Below, piece after piece: positions 52,958 through 60,975 of a DNA stretch of 64,000 bases. Positions within the stretch are counted from its first letter, which is position 1, and every line of letters begins with the position of its first letter. Made by a program: the position numbers and the translations under genes. The notes beneath the pieces are model-generated. The model was not told the DNA's origin and did not search any database. It worked only from the letters and a program-made list of their open reading frames with translations. Source of the stretch: Sulfurimonas indica (GTDB taxonomy: Bacteria; Campylobacterota; Campylobacteria; Campylobacterales; Sulfurimonadaceae); contig NZ_SDID01000009.1 in the NCBI RefSeq assembly GCF_009192995.1, positions 1-64,000 of the forward strand. Direction: 5' to 3'.

Positions 52958-54619
52958 CTATTGTTTTACATCAAGTACTTTTTTTATGGCATCTGCTACA
53001 CGAAAAGAGTTCGCATAAATCGTCCATGTATAAGGGACACTTCCCCCTGTTGGCATAAAAGAGGCATCTGTAACATAAAGGTTCTCTAAGTCATGTGCTT
53101 TGCAGTTTTTATCTAAAACGGAACTTTTTGCATCATTACCGAAACGGCATCCCCCTGCAACCAAATTTGGAGGTGGAGAAGCCGAGATATCATAATCTAT
53201 CTCTACAGCGCCCATCTCACGCAGTACTTTTACGGCCTTTTGTGCCAAATATTCACCGACTTCTAAATCATGTGGATGTCCATAGAGATTAATCACACCA
53301 ACGGGCACACCATACTTGTCTTTTGCCTTCTTATCAACACTTACAAAACACTTATCTGTCGGCAACCAGTCATTAAAGACCTCAAAGGTTAGTACCCGTG
53401 AAGTAGTAAGACGTTTTTGCACTTTTTTAGCCAGTGCCTCACCCCACATGAGATTGCCATGATTATCATAAACCTCACGCATGACACGAGAAATAATATT
53501 TTGATGCTCAAAGAGAAAATCTATAGTTCCCCCTTTTTGCTTTCTCTTGCCATCTTTATAATCGTACCACTGTTGCAGACTTCGGTTAAAAAAAACACCC
53601 ACTTCCATCAGCTCTTTTTGTTGTGCTTGCGTAAGCTTTTCAAATACAAAACGCCCACTGCCGCTTCCCCCGGCAGAGAAAATAAGGTTTTTCCCGACCT
53701 CTTTGCTTGAATTTGCCAAACCATTTGGGAAAAACTTATTTGTAGAGTTCAGTAGCAGTCGTGAGCTCTCTATCGCCTGTGCTGCCAAAACAAAGATCTT
53801 TGCTCGTATGACATGGACAGCTCCCAACCTTGTTTTATAGTAAGCTTTCCTTACTCTTTTGTCATCACTCTCCAGTTTATAGACAAAAGCATCCGTAATG
53901 ATTCTCGCTTTACACTTCTGTAGCAGTGCTGCCCTTGCACTCCCCTTTGCTCCACTTGCACAACCATAAGAGCCACAAAAGTTAGAGTAGTAACAGCCAT
54001 TACGTGAGAGAGCATTTTGAGAAAGAATGGCTCGCGGTGTCGGTATCGATTCAAATCCAAGCTGCTCACATGCCGCATCAAACCATTTAACTGCACCATT
54101 GATAGTAAGTTCCAGATATGGAAAATCTACACTAGAGCGCGGTTCCTGCTGAGAATGATTTACAACTCTTCCACTCACACCGATAATCTTTTCCACTTTT
54201 GTATAGTAAGGTTCCAAATCTTCATATGATATCGGCCAATCCACTACATTGGCACCTTCTATCGCACCATAAGTAGAAAGAAGTTTAAAATCATTTGGCT
54301 TAAGACGATGAAAATAACCGCTCATCAGATTCGATGAACCTCCAACCATATTCCCATTCCAAAAACTCCAATGATACTCCCGTCCATCATAACGTTTGTA
54401 TGTACCATCTTTTTGATACTCATTGATGATATGAAACTCATCTTCAAGTTTTGGAGTAAAGATATCTCTGCGTGAGACAGCAAGCTCATCCTTGTTAAAA
54501 TCAGCTTCGGTATAATTTTTTCCTTTTTCAAGTACTACAACCTCAAACCCAGCAAGACTTAGCTCATAGGCAATTGGTGCTGCTCCCGCACCACTGCCGA
54601 TAATACACACATCAACCAA
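52958..54619 (-). CDS. GMC-type FAD oxidoreductase
   Basis: About 553 residues with an FAD-binding N-terminus (V-C-I-I-G-S-G-A-G-A-A-P-I-A-Y-E), V-L-E-K-G-K, G-G-S-S-N-L-M, a Cys-containing region (G-C-Y-Y-S-N-F-C-G-S-Y-G-C-A) and a C-terminal Y-V-T-D-A-S-F-M-P-T-G-G-S-V-P. The last is the GMC C-terminal signature, with H-P-H-D-L replacing the usual active His-Asn pair region. TTG 54619 has AAGGAG 7 nt upstream and is preferred; GTG 54649 is alternative. It forms a pair with the Tat-exported subunit upstream. Substrate unknown. Confidence 0.85.
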   Translation of the reverse strand: MVDVCIIGSGAGAAPIAYELSLAGFEVVVLEKGKNYTEADFNKDELAVSRRDIFTPKLEDEFHIINEYQKDGTYKRYDGREYHWSFWNGNMVGGSSNLMSGYFHRLKPNDFKLLSTYGAIEGANVVDWPISYEDLEPYYTKVEKIIGVSGRVVNHSQQEPRSSVDFPYLELTINGAVKWFDAACEQLGFESIPTPRAILSQNALSRNGCYYSNFCGSYGCASGAKGSARAALLQKCKARIITDAFVYKLESDDKRVRKAYYKTRLGAVHVIRAKIFVLAAQAIESSRLLLNSTNKFFPNGLANSSKEVGKNLIFSAGGSGSGRFVFEKLTQAQQKELMEVGVFFNRSLQQWYDYKDGKRKQKGGTIDFLFEHQNIISRVMREVYDNHGNLMWGEALAKKVQKRLTTSRVLTFEVFNDWLPTDKCFVSVDKKAKDKYGVPVGVINLYGHPHDLEVGEYLAQKAVKVLREMGAVEIDYDISASPPPNLVAGGCRFGNDAKSSVLDKNCKAHDLENLYVTDASFMPTGGSVPYTWTIYANSFRVADAIKKVLDVKQ

Positions 54620-55106
54620 GGTAAGGCTCCTTCGGTCGTGGCAGGCCACCTGTAAACTTCAGCCATTCCCAACCGGCTTGCTTATTGTTCCCACCATATA
54701 CAGGGTCTCCAAGCATTGCTTCAAACATATAACCCATCACATCATACAAAAAGCTCTCTCCCCATTCTGTTTTAGATATTATCTGCAAAATTGCTTCTCG
54801 CTCTTTGGATGAAAGCTTTTTATACTCTTTCTTGTATCCTATTATTGCCTCTTCATTAAGCCACTTAATACCGTTTTTTATAAAGTCTTTGTCTGCTTTG
54901 GAAATTTTTGGATGGTTAAAAACAACAGTCATATATGAAGCTGTTTCAATGCCAAGTGCTTGTGCTTTAGGAAAGAGGTCTTGGTGCAATACTCTCAGTG
55001 TCTCGATAGGTGTAGTTACTCCAAACAAAGAGCATCCGTCCATCAAAAACAGAGCACCAAATAAAAAACTCGATTGTAAGAATCTTCTACGAGAAAAGGT
55101 TGTCAA
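54612..55106 (-). CDS. Gluconate 2-dehydrogenase subunit 3-like, Tat-exported
   Basis: 164 residues. Twin-arginine signal S-R-R-R-F-L-Q followed by a hydrophobic stretch ending in a lipobox-like M-D-G-C. The mature part has helical pairs including H-Q-D-L-F-P-K-A and G-E-S-F-L-Y-D-V-M-G-Y-M-F-E-A-M-L-G-D-P-V-Y-G-G-N. That matches the gluconate 2-dehydrogenase subunit 3 family, small partners of GMC dehydrogenases that are carried by the Tat route. TTG start at 55106. A cytochrome subunit is not seen nearby. Confidence 0.85.
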   Translation of the reverse strand: MTTFSRRRFLQSSFLFGALFLMDGCSLFGVTTPIETLRVLHQDLFPKAQALGIETASYMTVVFNHPKISKADKDFIKNGIKWLNEEAIIGYKKEYKKLSSKEREAILQIISKTEWGESFLYDVMGYMFEAMLGDPVYGGNNKQAGWEWLKFTGGLPRPKEPYLG

Positions 55107-55272
55107 AGAAGGAACCTTTTTTCTTTGGAGTATAGGCTTCTATTCCCTCATCCACAAAATCAGGATCACCTTTTTCAAACTCTCTCTGCGAGACTTTTTT
55201 TATATGTTTTTTCGGTTTTGTTTCTACATAACCGTTATCTTTTGAGCTCATGACTCCATAAGGAATACACAT
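55087..55272 (-). CDS. Small hypothetical protein, first gene of the GMC operon
   Basis: 61 residues. ATG 55272 is preceded by AGGAGG at ideal spacing, which decides the start over the ATG at 55251. It begins M-C-I-P-Y-G-V and then is Lys/Glu-rich and likely disordered (K-P-K-K-H-I-K-K-V-S, Y-T-P-K-K-K-G-S-F-F-D-N-L-F-S). No signal peptide, unknown function. It overlaps the Tat gene by 20 nt and carries the copper-box promoter at 55302-55331. Confidence 0.65.
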   Translation of the reverse strand: MCIPYGVMSSKDNGYVETKPKKHIKKVSQREFEKGDPDFVDEGIEAYTPKKKGSFFDNLFS

Positions 55273-55301
55273 AACATCCTCCTTTTTCTTTTCTTAACTC
55301 A

Positions 55302-55331
55302 ATTATACAAAAGTTTTGTGTATCTTCTGTG
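55302..55331 (-). promoter_or_regulatory. Copper-regulon promoter box 4 (GMC operon)
   Basis: On the minus strand: CACAGAA (55331-55325), 4 nt, CACAAAA (55320-55314), 6 nt, TATAAT (55307-55302). Same 7-4-7-6 spacing as the other boxes. Confidence 0.65.
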
Positions 55332-55353
55332 TACTTACCATCCTACAGCAATA

Positions 55354-57105
55354 TTAATCGACAAGTGCTTCTACAAAATAACAGTCAACATCCATATAGG
55401 TCTTTCCGGTCTGATCCTTAAAAATCAGTTTGCTTTTGTCAAGTTTTGCAAGTTCATCAACACCGACAACTGCTAAAAGCTGTCGTATTCCTGCTAAGAG
55501 CTGTGCATGATATGAGGCAATGTTTCTTGCTTTTTTCTCAACTAAAAAAGAAGCACGTTTTTTCTTATCTTGTGTAGCAAGTCCAACAGGACAGGATCGG
55601 CCATATGCACCTGAACACTCACGCGCTCGTATACATCCGGCACTCATCATAAAAGCCCTTGCAATCGCTACATAGTCAGCACCAAGCCCAAAGAGTACGA
55701 TAGCATCATCCGGAGTAAGTACTTTCTCACTCGCAATAATTTTCACCTTCTCTCTAACACCTGCCTCATGCAATGCACTCTCAACGATATAGAGTGCTTT
55801 TGCTATTGTCATACCTACACTCATCATCATCTCTAAAGGTGCTGCACCACTTCCGCCATCGCCACCGTCAATGGTTAAAAAATCAGGATAGGCATCAGAG
55901 TTCTGCTGCACTCTTTTTTGAATGAGACTTGCATACTCTGCAAAGTTCTCTTTGGATGAGATGACAATTTTCACACCGACAGGTTTGTCGGAGAGTTTTT
56001 TGAGCCTGCCTACAAAATCAAATAGCTCCTCCAAGCTGTTTGCAAAGGGAAATTTATTTGGAGAGAAGAGATCTTTATGTGCCTCTACACCACGATAATA
56101 CGCTATCTCCTCACTCACCTTCTCTGCTAAAAGTCTCCCACCTGTCTGTTTAGCACCCTGTGCCATTTTTATCTCAGTCATACGGCAAAAACGCATTGTC
56201 TTTTTATAACGCTCTTCATCAAAGTTACCATCAGTATCTCTGACACCGTAAAGACCGCTTCCAATTTGTAAAATAGTATCAGGAATATCATCGGGGATTT
56301 CAGAAGGAAAAACATCAAGAGGTGCACTCCAGTCCACTCTGTAAAAAAGTATCTCTTCTTTGTCAAAAAGATAGCTGTCAGCAGCACCACAGAGGACTAC
56401 CATATGTCTGTAGACTTTTTGTGCTATTGCACCGTTAAGCAAAAATTTTAAAGTTTTATAGACACTTTTGGCAAAAAACGTACCCTCATATATCTCAAAA
56501 AATTTGCACTCTCTTGTATATTTATGAGTGTATAAAAAGTTTGAAGTAAAACCGCCTTCTCCTGTGTTGATAGGAAATCTACCAAGATAAGCTCCCTTTG
56601 TAAAAGCTCGTGTTCCCTCAGGTGAGATTGCACCATCGCTCATAGCACTTCTGCCAAAAACAGAATGCGTTACAAAAGGCTTTGGAGAGTTTTCTCCAAA
56701 AGTAACAGAAAAGTTATTACTGACATCTTCGGTATTTAAAACACAGTTGGCATTTTTAATGGCAAGTCGTGCACTCTTTTGCGGTTGTCCCGGGGAAAAT
56801 GAAGCGTAGGCAGATCTTCTCTCAGCTGAATCATAAACCCACTTAACCTTATCAAAGGAGTCATAGAACTGTTCATCTCCAAAATATTGTCGCATTGGAT
56901 TACGCAAAGCATAAAAGAGATAGCGCAATCTTCCGATAAGCGGATAGTTGATAAGCAGTTGATTCTCTCTTTGAATATATCTATCATAGATAAAAATTAC
57001 AATAGAGAGAGCCAGAATGAGAATGACAAATGCCTTCATCAAAAACATCATAATGGGAAAATTGATATGTCCTATCTTATGTGTAAACTCTACTAACTCT
57101 TCCAT
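55354..57105 (-). CDS. FMN-binding glutamate-synthase-like protein
   Basis: 583 residues. One membrane helix near the N-terminus (about 16-38) anchors a large FMN/TIM-barrel domain of the glutamate synthase central/FMN family: G-V-K-I-V-I-S-S-K-E, D-G-G-D-G-G-S-G-A-A-P, I-I-A-S-E-K-V-L-T-P-D-D, G-A-D-Y-V-A-I-A-R and a Cys cluster R-A-R-E-C...C-P-V-G-L-A-T-Q that could bind an iron-sulfur centre. No glutaminase domain. Its real reaction is unknown. It lies 4 nt after doxX. Confidence 0.85.
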   Translation of the reverse strand: MEELVEFTHKIGHINFPIMMFLMKAFVILILALSIVIFIYDRYIQRENQLLINYPLIGRLRYLFYALRNPMRQYFGDEQFYDSFDKVKWVYDSAERRSAYASFSPGQPQKSARLAIKNANCVLNTEDVSNNFSVTFGENSPKPFVTHSVFGRSAMSDGAISPEGTRAFTKGAYLGRFPINTGEGGFTSNFLYTHKYTRECKFFEIYEGTFFAKSVYKTLKFLLNGAIAQKVYRHMVVLCGAADSYLFDKEEILFYRVDWSAPLDVFPSEIPDDIPDTILQIGSGLYGVRDTDGNFDEERYKKTMRFCRMTEIKMAQGAKQTGGRLLAEKVSEEIAYYRGVEAHKDLFSPNKFPFANSLEELFDFVGRLKKLSDKPVGVKIVISSKENFAEYASLIQKRVQQNSDAYPDFLTIDGGDGGSGAAPLEMMMSVGMTIAKALYIVESALHEAGVREKVKIIASEKVLTPDDAIVLFGLGADYVAIARAFMMSAGCIRARECSGAYGRSCPVGLATQDKKKRASFLVEKKARNIASYHAQLLAGIRQLLAVVGVDELAKLDKSKLIFKDQTGKTYMDVDCYFVEALVD

Positions 57106-57109
57106 CTAC

Positions 57110-57550
57110 TTAGCTTTTCTCTCCAAAGATAATTCTGTCAAGTGAAAATCTTCCCGCACCGTGTGCTATAAAGATAATCAAAAAGAGCATATAGTAAAGC
57201 GGTATCTCAAAACCGTTATTACCTGCCTCAAAACCATTAGGAAGGTGTACAGTTACAATAGCCACTATCATAATAACAATCAGTGGAATGGAGATAAGAC
57301 GTGTCAAAAATCCAAACGTTAAAAGTACTACACCTATTATCTCTGTAGTTGCTGCCATATAAGCATTGAGCGTTGGGAAAGGTATACCGATAGAGCCAAA
57401 CCATTCAGCAACAGAGCCTATATCACTCCACTTCATCATAGCCGGTTGGTAAAATCCATAAGCAACAACAAGCCGTGCTAGTAACAAACTGACAGACTGC
57501 AGATACTCGCTCAAACGGGAAAACTCTAAATAAATTTTTTTGATATTCAT
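57110..57550 (-). CDS. DoxX-family membrane protein (HvfX-like)
   Basis: 146 residues with four membrane helices, family motifs A-R-L-V-V-A-Y-G-F-Y-Q-P-A, E-I-I-G-V-V-L-L-T-F-G-F and H-G-A-G-R-F-S-L-D. DoxX proteins accompany MNIO-type Cys-peptide clusters (HvfX) and other redox genes. Here it lies downstream of the Cys-repeat gene at 57689 and has its own copper box. GAAGGAG precedes ATG. Role unproven; electron transfer or peptide handling is possible. Confidence 0.85.
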   Translation of the reverse strand: MNIKKIYLEFSRLSEYLQSVSLLLARLVVAYGFYQPAMMKWSDIGSVAEWFGSIGIPFPTLNAYMAATTEIIGVVLLTFGFLTRLISIPLIVIMIVAIVTVHLPNGFEAGNNGFEIPLYYMLFLIIFIAHGAGRFSLDRIIFGEKS

Positions 57551-57577
57551 AATAAACTCCTTCGTTTATAAAAGATA

Positions 57578-57607
57578 AGTCTACCTTTTATTTGTGTAGG
57601 AAGTGTG
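57578..57607 (-). promoter_or_regulatory. Copper-regulon promoter box 5 (doxX operon)
   Basis: On the minus strand: CACACTT (57607-57601), 4 nt, CACAAAT (57596-57590), 6 nt, TAGACT (57583-57578). Confidence 0.6.
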
Positions 57608-57630
57608 TAGAAGATTTTAGAAGCAAGGTA

Positions 57631-57668
57631 TAGACTTCTTGCTTATCTATAATTATGCAAGAAGTCTA
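57631..57668. repeat. 12-bp inverted repeat between the Cys-repeat gene and doxX
   Basis: TAGACTTCTTGC at 57631-57642 and GCAAGAAGTCTA at 57657-57668 are perfect complements with a 14-nt AT-rich gap. It could be a weak terminator for the 57689 gene or an operator. No T-run follows on the minus strand. Confidence 0.5.
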
Positions 57669-57688
57669 ATAGGGGAAGTAATATAACT

Positions 57689-57937
57689 CTATTTGTTACC
57701 GCCACATTTACCGACACCGCACTTCATAGCTTTTTTCTTTGCTTTTTTTGCATCGCCGCACTTTTTCGCCTCTGCTTTATCCATTTTAGCACCACACTTC
57801 ATCTTCTTAACCGGCTTTTCCATTTTAGAACCACATTTTCCAGCTCCACACTTCATGCCCTCTGCACTCGCAGTTGTTCCAAATCCTACAAAAAAAGCCG
57901 CTGCTAAAAGCATTGCTGCTACATTTAATCTTTTCAT
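57689..57937 (-). CDS. Secreted protein with C-G-x-G-K-C-G repeats (HvfA-like)
   Basis: 82 residues. Signal peptide (about 1-25, ending A-S-A-E-G), then K-C-G-A-G-K-C-G, K-C-G-A-K, K-K-C-G-D and K-C-G-V-G-K-C-G-G-N-K. The mature protein is almost only Cys, Gly, Lys, Met, Ala, so it is likely a metal-binding or modified peptide. I use ATG 57937 with AAGGATGAG upstream; a longer frame to 57976 lacks support. It shares the motif with the gene at 51120 and has a copper box. Confidence 0.8.
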   Translation of the reverse strand: MKRLNVAAMLLAAAFFVGFGTTASAEGMKCGAGKCGSKMEKPVKKMKCGAKMDKAEAKKCGDAKKAKKKAMKCGVGKCGGNK

Positions 57938-58017
57938 CTTCTCATCCTTTGATTTTAAGTTGAACAAGTGTAACACAAAATAAGAAATATTTATGTGATA
58001 CTTGTTACATTGGAACT

Positions 58018-58047
58018 ATTTTATAGAAATAGTGTGTAGTATTTGTG
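58018..58047 (-). promoter_or_regulatory. Copper-regulon promoter box 6 (Cys-repeat gene)
   Basis: On the minus strand: CACAAAT (58047-58041), 4 nt, CACACTA (58036-58030), 6 nt, TAAAAT (58023-58018); TATAAA also overlaps. Leads a UTR of about 75 nt. Confidence 0.6.
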
Positions 58048-58156
58048 TAATGGTGTATAATTAGATAATTTATTTAAAGGCTTCCCTATTCTATCAAAAA
58101 AAGAGACTCTTCAAGAGCAATTCAAAAACTTTTACAAAGAACACAAACCAAAAAGC

Positions 58157-58942
58157 ATGGAAGATGCAGTAGAGAAATTTGCCATCTTTGGAGGTGTTTC
58201 CTGGGGGGAAATCGATACTTCCAAACCATCTTTTGAGCTTATTGAGAAGCTTATTTTGGATGATTACTCCTACATTCGTAACGATATCAATGAACTTACA
58301 GATGGGCAACCACTTTACCACTCTATTCTCACAGCTATTGCACTGAGTGATGGTAAAGCTCATGCGGTCTATAAACGTGCCCATGTTGAAGAGAGTGTTG
58401 GAGAAAAAGCAGTTGAGACGCTTCTTGAGCGTGGACTTATTCGGTTCAAACGCTCTAAAGGTGCAGATGACAGATTTAGCTTTACGTTGCCCTTTTTACG
58501 TTTTTGGTTTGCCTTTGTATCACCTCTTTTTAAAGGGATTCGTGATGGAGAGTACAAAGAGGTAAAAGAGCGTTGGCAAAGTTACGAAAATGAGTTTACC
58601 CATCCTATTTTTACAGAGCTCTCACACGCACTTCTGCGAAAAAAACTCAAAGATGACTCCATTATGGAGATATCAGAGTATTGGAAAAATGATGGTCTTA
58701 CACTCGACATCTATGCGAAAACAAAAGGCAAAAAGCGTATAATCGGCTCATGTAAATATACAAACTCCAAAATAAAAAAGAGTGAACTTTCAAAGCTTGC
58801 AGAACTTGCACAAAAAGCAAATATTGATGCCGATATGCTTGTTATCGTTGCTAAAACAGGTTTTTCAAAAGAGCTAAAAGCACTCAAAAATGAAAACCTA
58901 AGACTCTATACACTCAAAAACTTTAAAGAACTACTGGGCTAA
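58157..58942 (+). CDS. DUF234-type protein, 5'-truncated ATPase relative
   Basis: 261 residues. It resembles the C-terminal half of archaeal-type ATPases: winged helix, E-R-G-L-I-R-F, R-F-S-F-T-L-P-F-L-R-F-W, then the DUF234 nuclease-like end with L-T-L-D-I-Y-A-K-T-K and I-I-G-S-C-K-Y. The P-loop half is absent. The frame stays open upstream to TAA at about 58058 with no ATG, so the gene probably lost its 5' end. Expression is uncertain: there is no promoter or strong RBS. Confidence 0.7.
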   Translation: MEDAVEKFAIFGGVSWGEIDTSKPSFELIEKLILDDYSYIRNDINELTDGQPLYHSILTAIALSDGKAHAVYKRAHVEESVGEKAVETLLERGLIRFKRSKGADDRFSFTLPFLRFWFAFVSPLFKGIRDGEYKEVKERWQSYENEFTHPIFTELSHALLRKKLKDDSIMEISEYWKNDGLTLDIYAKTKGKKRIIGSCKYTNSKIKKSELSKLAELAQKANIDADMLVIVAKTGFSKELKALKNENLRLYTLKNFKELLG

Positions 58943-58945
58943 AGA

Positions 58946-60964
58946 ATGAAGCTTTTACATAAACTTTTACTTGGATATATTCTAATTATTATTTTTATTG
59001 GTTCCTTTTCAACGCTATTGCTAATCTATACAATAGACAAAAACTCCTCTTATCTTGTAGCATACAGAGAAAGAGAAACTACCTCCTTTGTAAAAGTCCT
59101 CAATGCTGTTATTCTTGAAAAGAACAAACTTAAAGATACACAAACTATTCAAAAGCTTTTTGATGAAACAGTAGAAAAACTTCCTCATGTAAAACGTTTA
59201 ACATTACATGTACAAAATCCTGAAAATGGGCATTTTAAGCCTATCGTCAGTACTGTTAGAAAATATTTGCAGATACCTTCTCATCAAGAAGATATTGATG
59301 CAATACTTTATAAGAAAACAACACTTTTATATGAAAAGGGTAAAAATGGAGGACAGTTACTTGATATAACCTATCCCATTACTGATAACAATCTCAAAGC
59401 TATAGCAGCAATAGGGGCTACTGTTTCACTTTATGAATCAGACAAAGTTCTTGCGAACGCAATTCAAAAAATGAAAGAAGATACGCTATACAACATCCTT
59501 TTAATTATTATGACTGCTTTGATTCTCTCCCTTATTATCGGTCTACTTGTTATACGTAAAATTATCTCCCCTTTACATACTTTAAAAAATGCTATTGGAT
59601 CTTTTTCAAAACAAGAGTTTACTCCAATTGAAATAGCTTCCAATGATGAAATAGGAGAGTTAGCAGCCACATTTAATATTATGGCTGATGAACTTCATAT
59701 ACTGTACAATTCAATGCAAGAACAGATAGATATAAAAACAAAAGAACTCCAAACACAATATCTTGTTGACTCACTAACAACTCTGCCAAATAGAAATGCC
59801 CTTTATGAAGATATGAAAAAATTCTCATCTTTTCATCTGGCAATTTTAGATGTCGCATCATTTAGAGATATTAATGACTCCTATGGTGTTGATATAGGGA
59901 ACCGTGTTTTACAAGTTTTGGCACAAAAAATAAAATTCTATCTTGATAATACACAACTTAAGATATATCGACTTGGTGGTGATGAAATAGCCATTATCAA
60001 CTATGAATATAATGCAAAAAAGTTTGTTCAAATTATCCAACAGCTTATTAAAAGCCTTGAGCATGAAACAATTTACTTTGAGGATAAAGATCTTGAAATT
60101 AATGTTTCCCTGCATGCGGGAATATCTTTAAATCAAAAGTCTGCACTTGAACATGCCAATATCGCTTTACTAGAAGCTAAAAAAAGCTATGTTGATTTAC
60201 GTGTTTTTAATGAAAAAACTCATACTGAAGATATACAAATACAAAATTTGAAAATGATTAAAAAAATTAAAGATGCTGTTAATCATGATAATTTTATAGC
60301 CTATTACCAGCCTATTCTTAATAAACAAAAAGAGATTGTTAAATACGAAGCACTTGTACGCATGCAATATAATCATGAAATATTATCACCTAACAGTTTT
60401 ATTGATATTGCTAAAAAAACCAAGTATTATAAATATATTACACGTAGTATTATCGCTCAAGCTTTTCAAGAGTTTAAATCATCAACACTCTCCTTTTCGA
60501 TAAATATATCAGGGGATGACCTTATCAACCAAGAAACATTTGGTTTTATCCAGTATCATTTAGAAAATTTTTCAGATACTTCTCGTGTCATCTTTGAAAT
60601 TGTAGAGAGTGAAGATATTCATCATCTTCCAAACCTTCAAAAATTTATTGCACTCATAAAAAAACATAATGCAAAAATTGCCATCGACGATTTTGGGACT
60701 GGTTACTCTAACTTCTCTTATCTCTTAGATTTAGAGCCTGATTATATCAAGATAGATGGCTCTTTAATTAAAAATATAGATCACGATGACAAGTCTTACA
60801 ATATAGTAAAAACAGTTGTATCTTTTGCCCATACACTTAATATCAAGGTTATTGCAGAGTTTATTCACTCCAAAGAAGTACTTGCAGTTTGTGAAAGTTT
60901 AGGTATTGATGAGTTCCAAGGATACCTCTTTGGTGAACCATCTCTTACAATAGTCTCAAAATAA
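58946..60964 (+). CDS. Membrane GGDEF/EAL signalling protein
   Basis: 672 residues. Membrane helix 1 (about 8-28), a periplasmic sensor (about 30-180), helix 2 (about 185-208), HAMP (about 210-265), GGDEF (about 275-430), EAL (about 440-672). The GGDEF motif reads L-G-G-D-E-I, so cyclase activity is doubtful. EAL motifs Y-Y-Q-P, Y-E-A-L-V-R, D-D-F-G-T-G-Y-S and E-F-Q-G-Y-L-F are kept. It is likely a phosphodiesterase of cyclic di-GMP. It starts 4 nt after the DUF234 gene. Confidence 0.88.
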   Translation: MKLLHKLLLGYILIIIFIGSFSTLLLIYTIDKNSSYLVAYRERETTSFVKVLNAVILEKNKLKDTQTIQKLFDETVEKLPHVKRLTLHVQNPENGHFKPIVSTVRKYLQIPSHQEDIDAILYKKTTLLYEKGKNGGQLLDITYPITDNNLKAIAAIGATVSLYESDKVLANAIQKMKEDTLYNILLIIMTALILSLIIGLLVIRKIISPLHTLKNAIGSFSKQEFTPIEIASNDEIGELAATFNIMADELHILYNSMQEQIDIKTKELQTQYLVDSLTTLPNRNALYEDMKKFSSFHLAILDVASFRDINDSYGVDIGNRVLQVLAQKIKFYLDNTQLKIYRLGGDEIAIINYEYNAKKFVQIIQQLIKSLEHETIYFEDKDLEINVSLHAGISLNQKSALEHANIALLEAKKSYVDLRVFNEKTHTEDIQIQNLKMIKKIKDAVNHDNFIAYYQPILNKQKEIVKYEALVRMQYNHEILSPNSFIDIAKKTKYYKYITRSIIAQAFQEFKSSTLSFSINISGDDLINQETFGFIQYHLENFSDTSRVIFEIVESEDIHHLPNLQKFIALIKKHNAKIAIDDFGTGYSNFSYLLDLEPDYIKIDGSLIKNIDHDDKSYNIVKTVVSFAHTLNIKVIAEFIHSKEVLAVCESLGIDEFQGYLFGEPSLTIVSK

Positions 60965-60975
60965 AGGATCTTCTC

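Noticed and set aside
50000-58000. DUF692 (MNIO) or DUF2063 partner for the Cys-repeat proteins
   Set aside because: Looked for among all genes here; none has the size or motifs.
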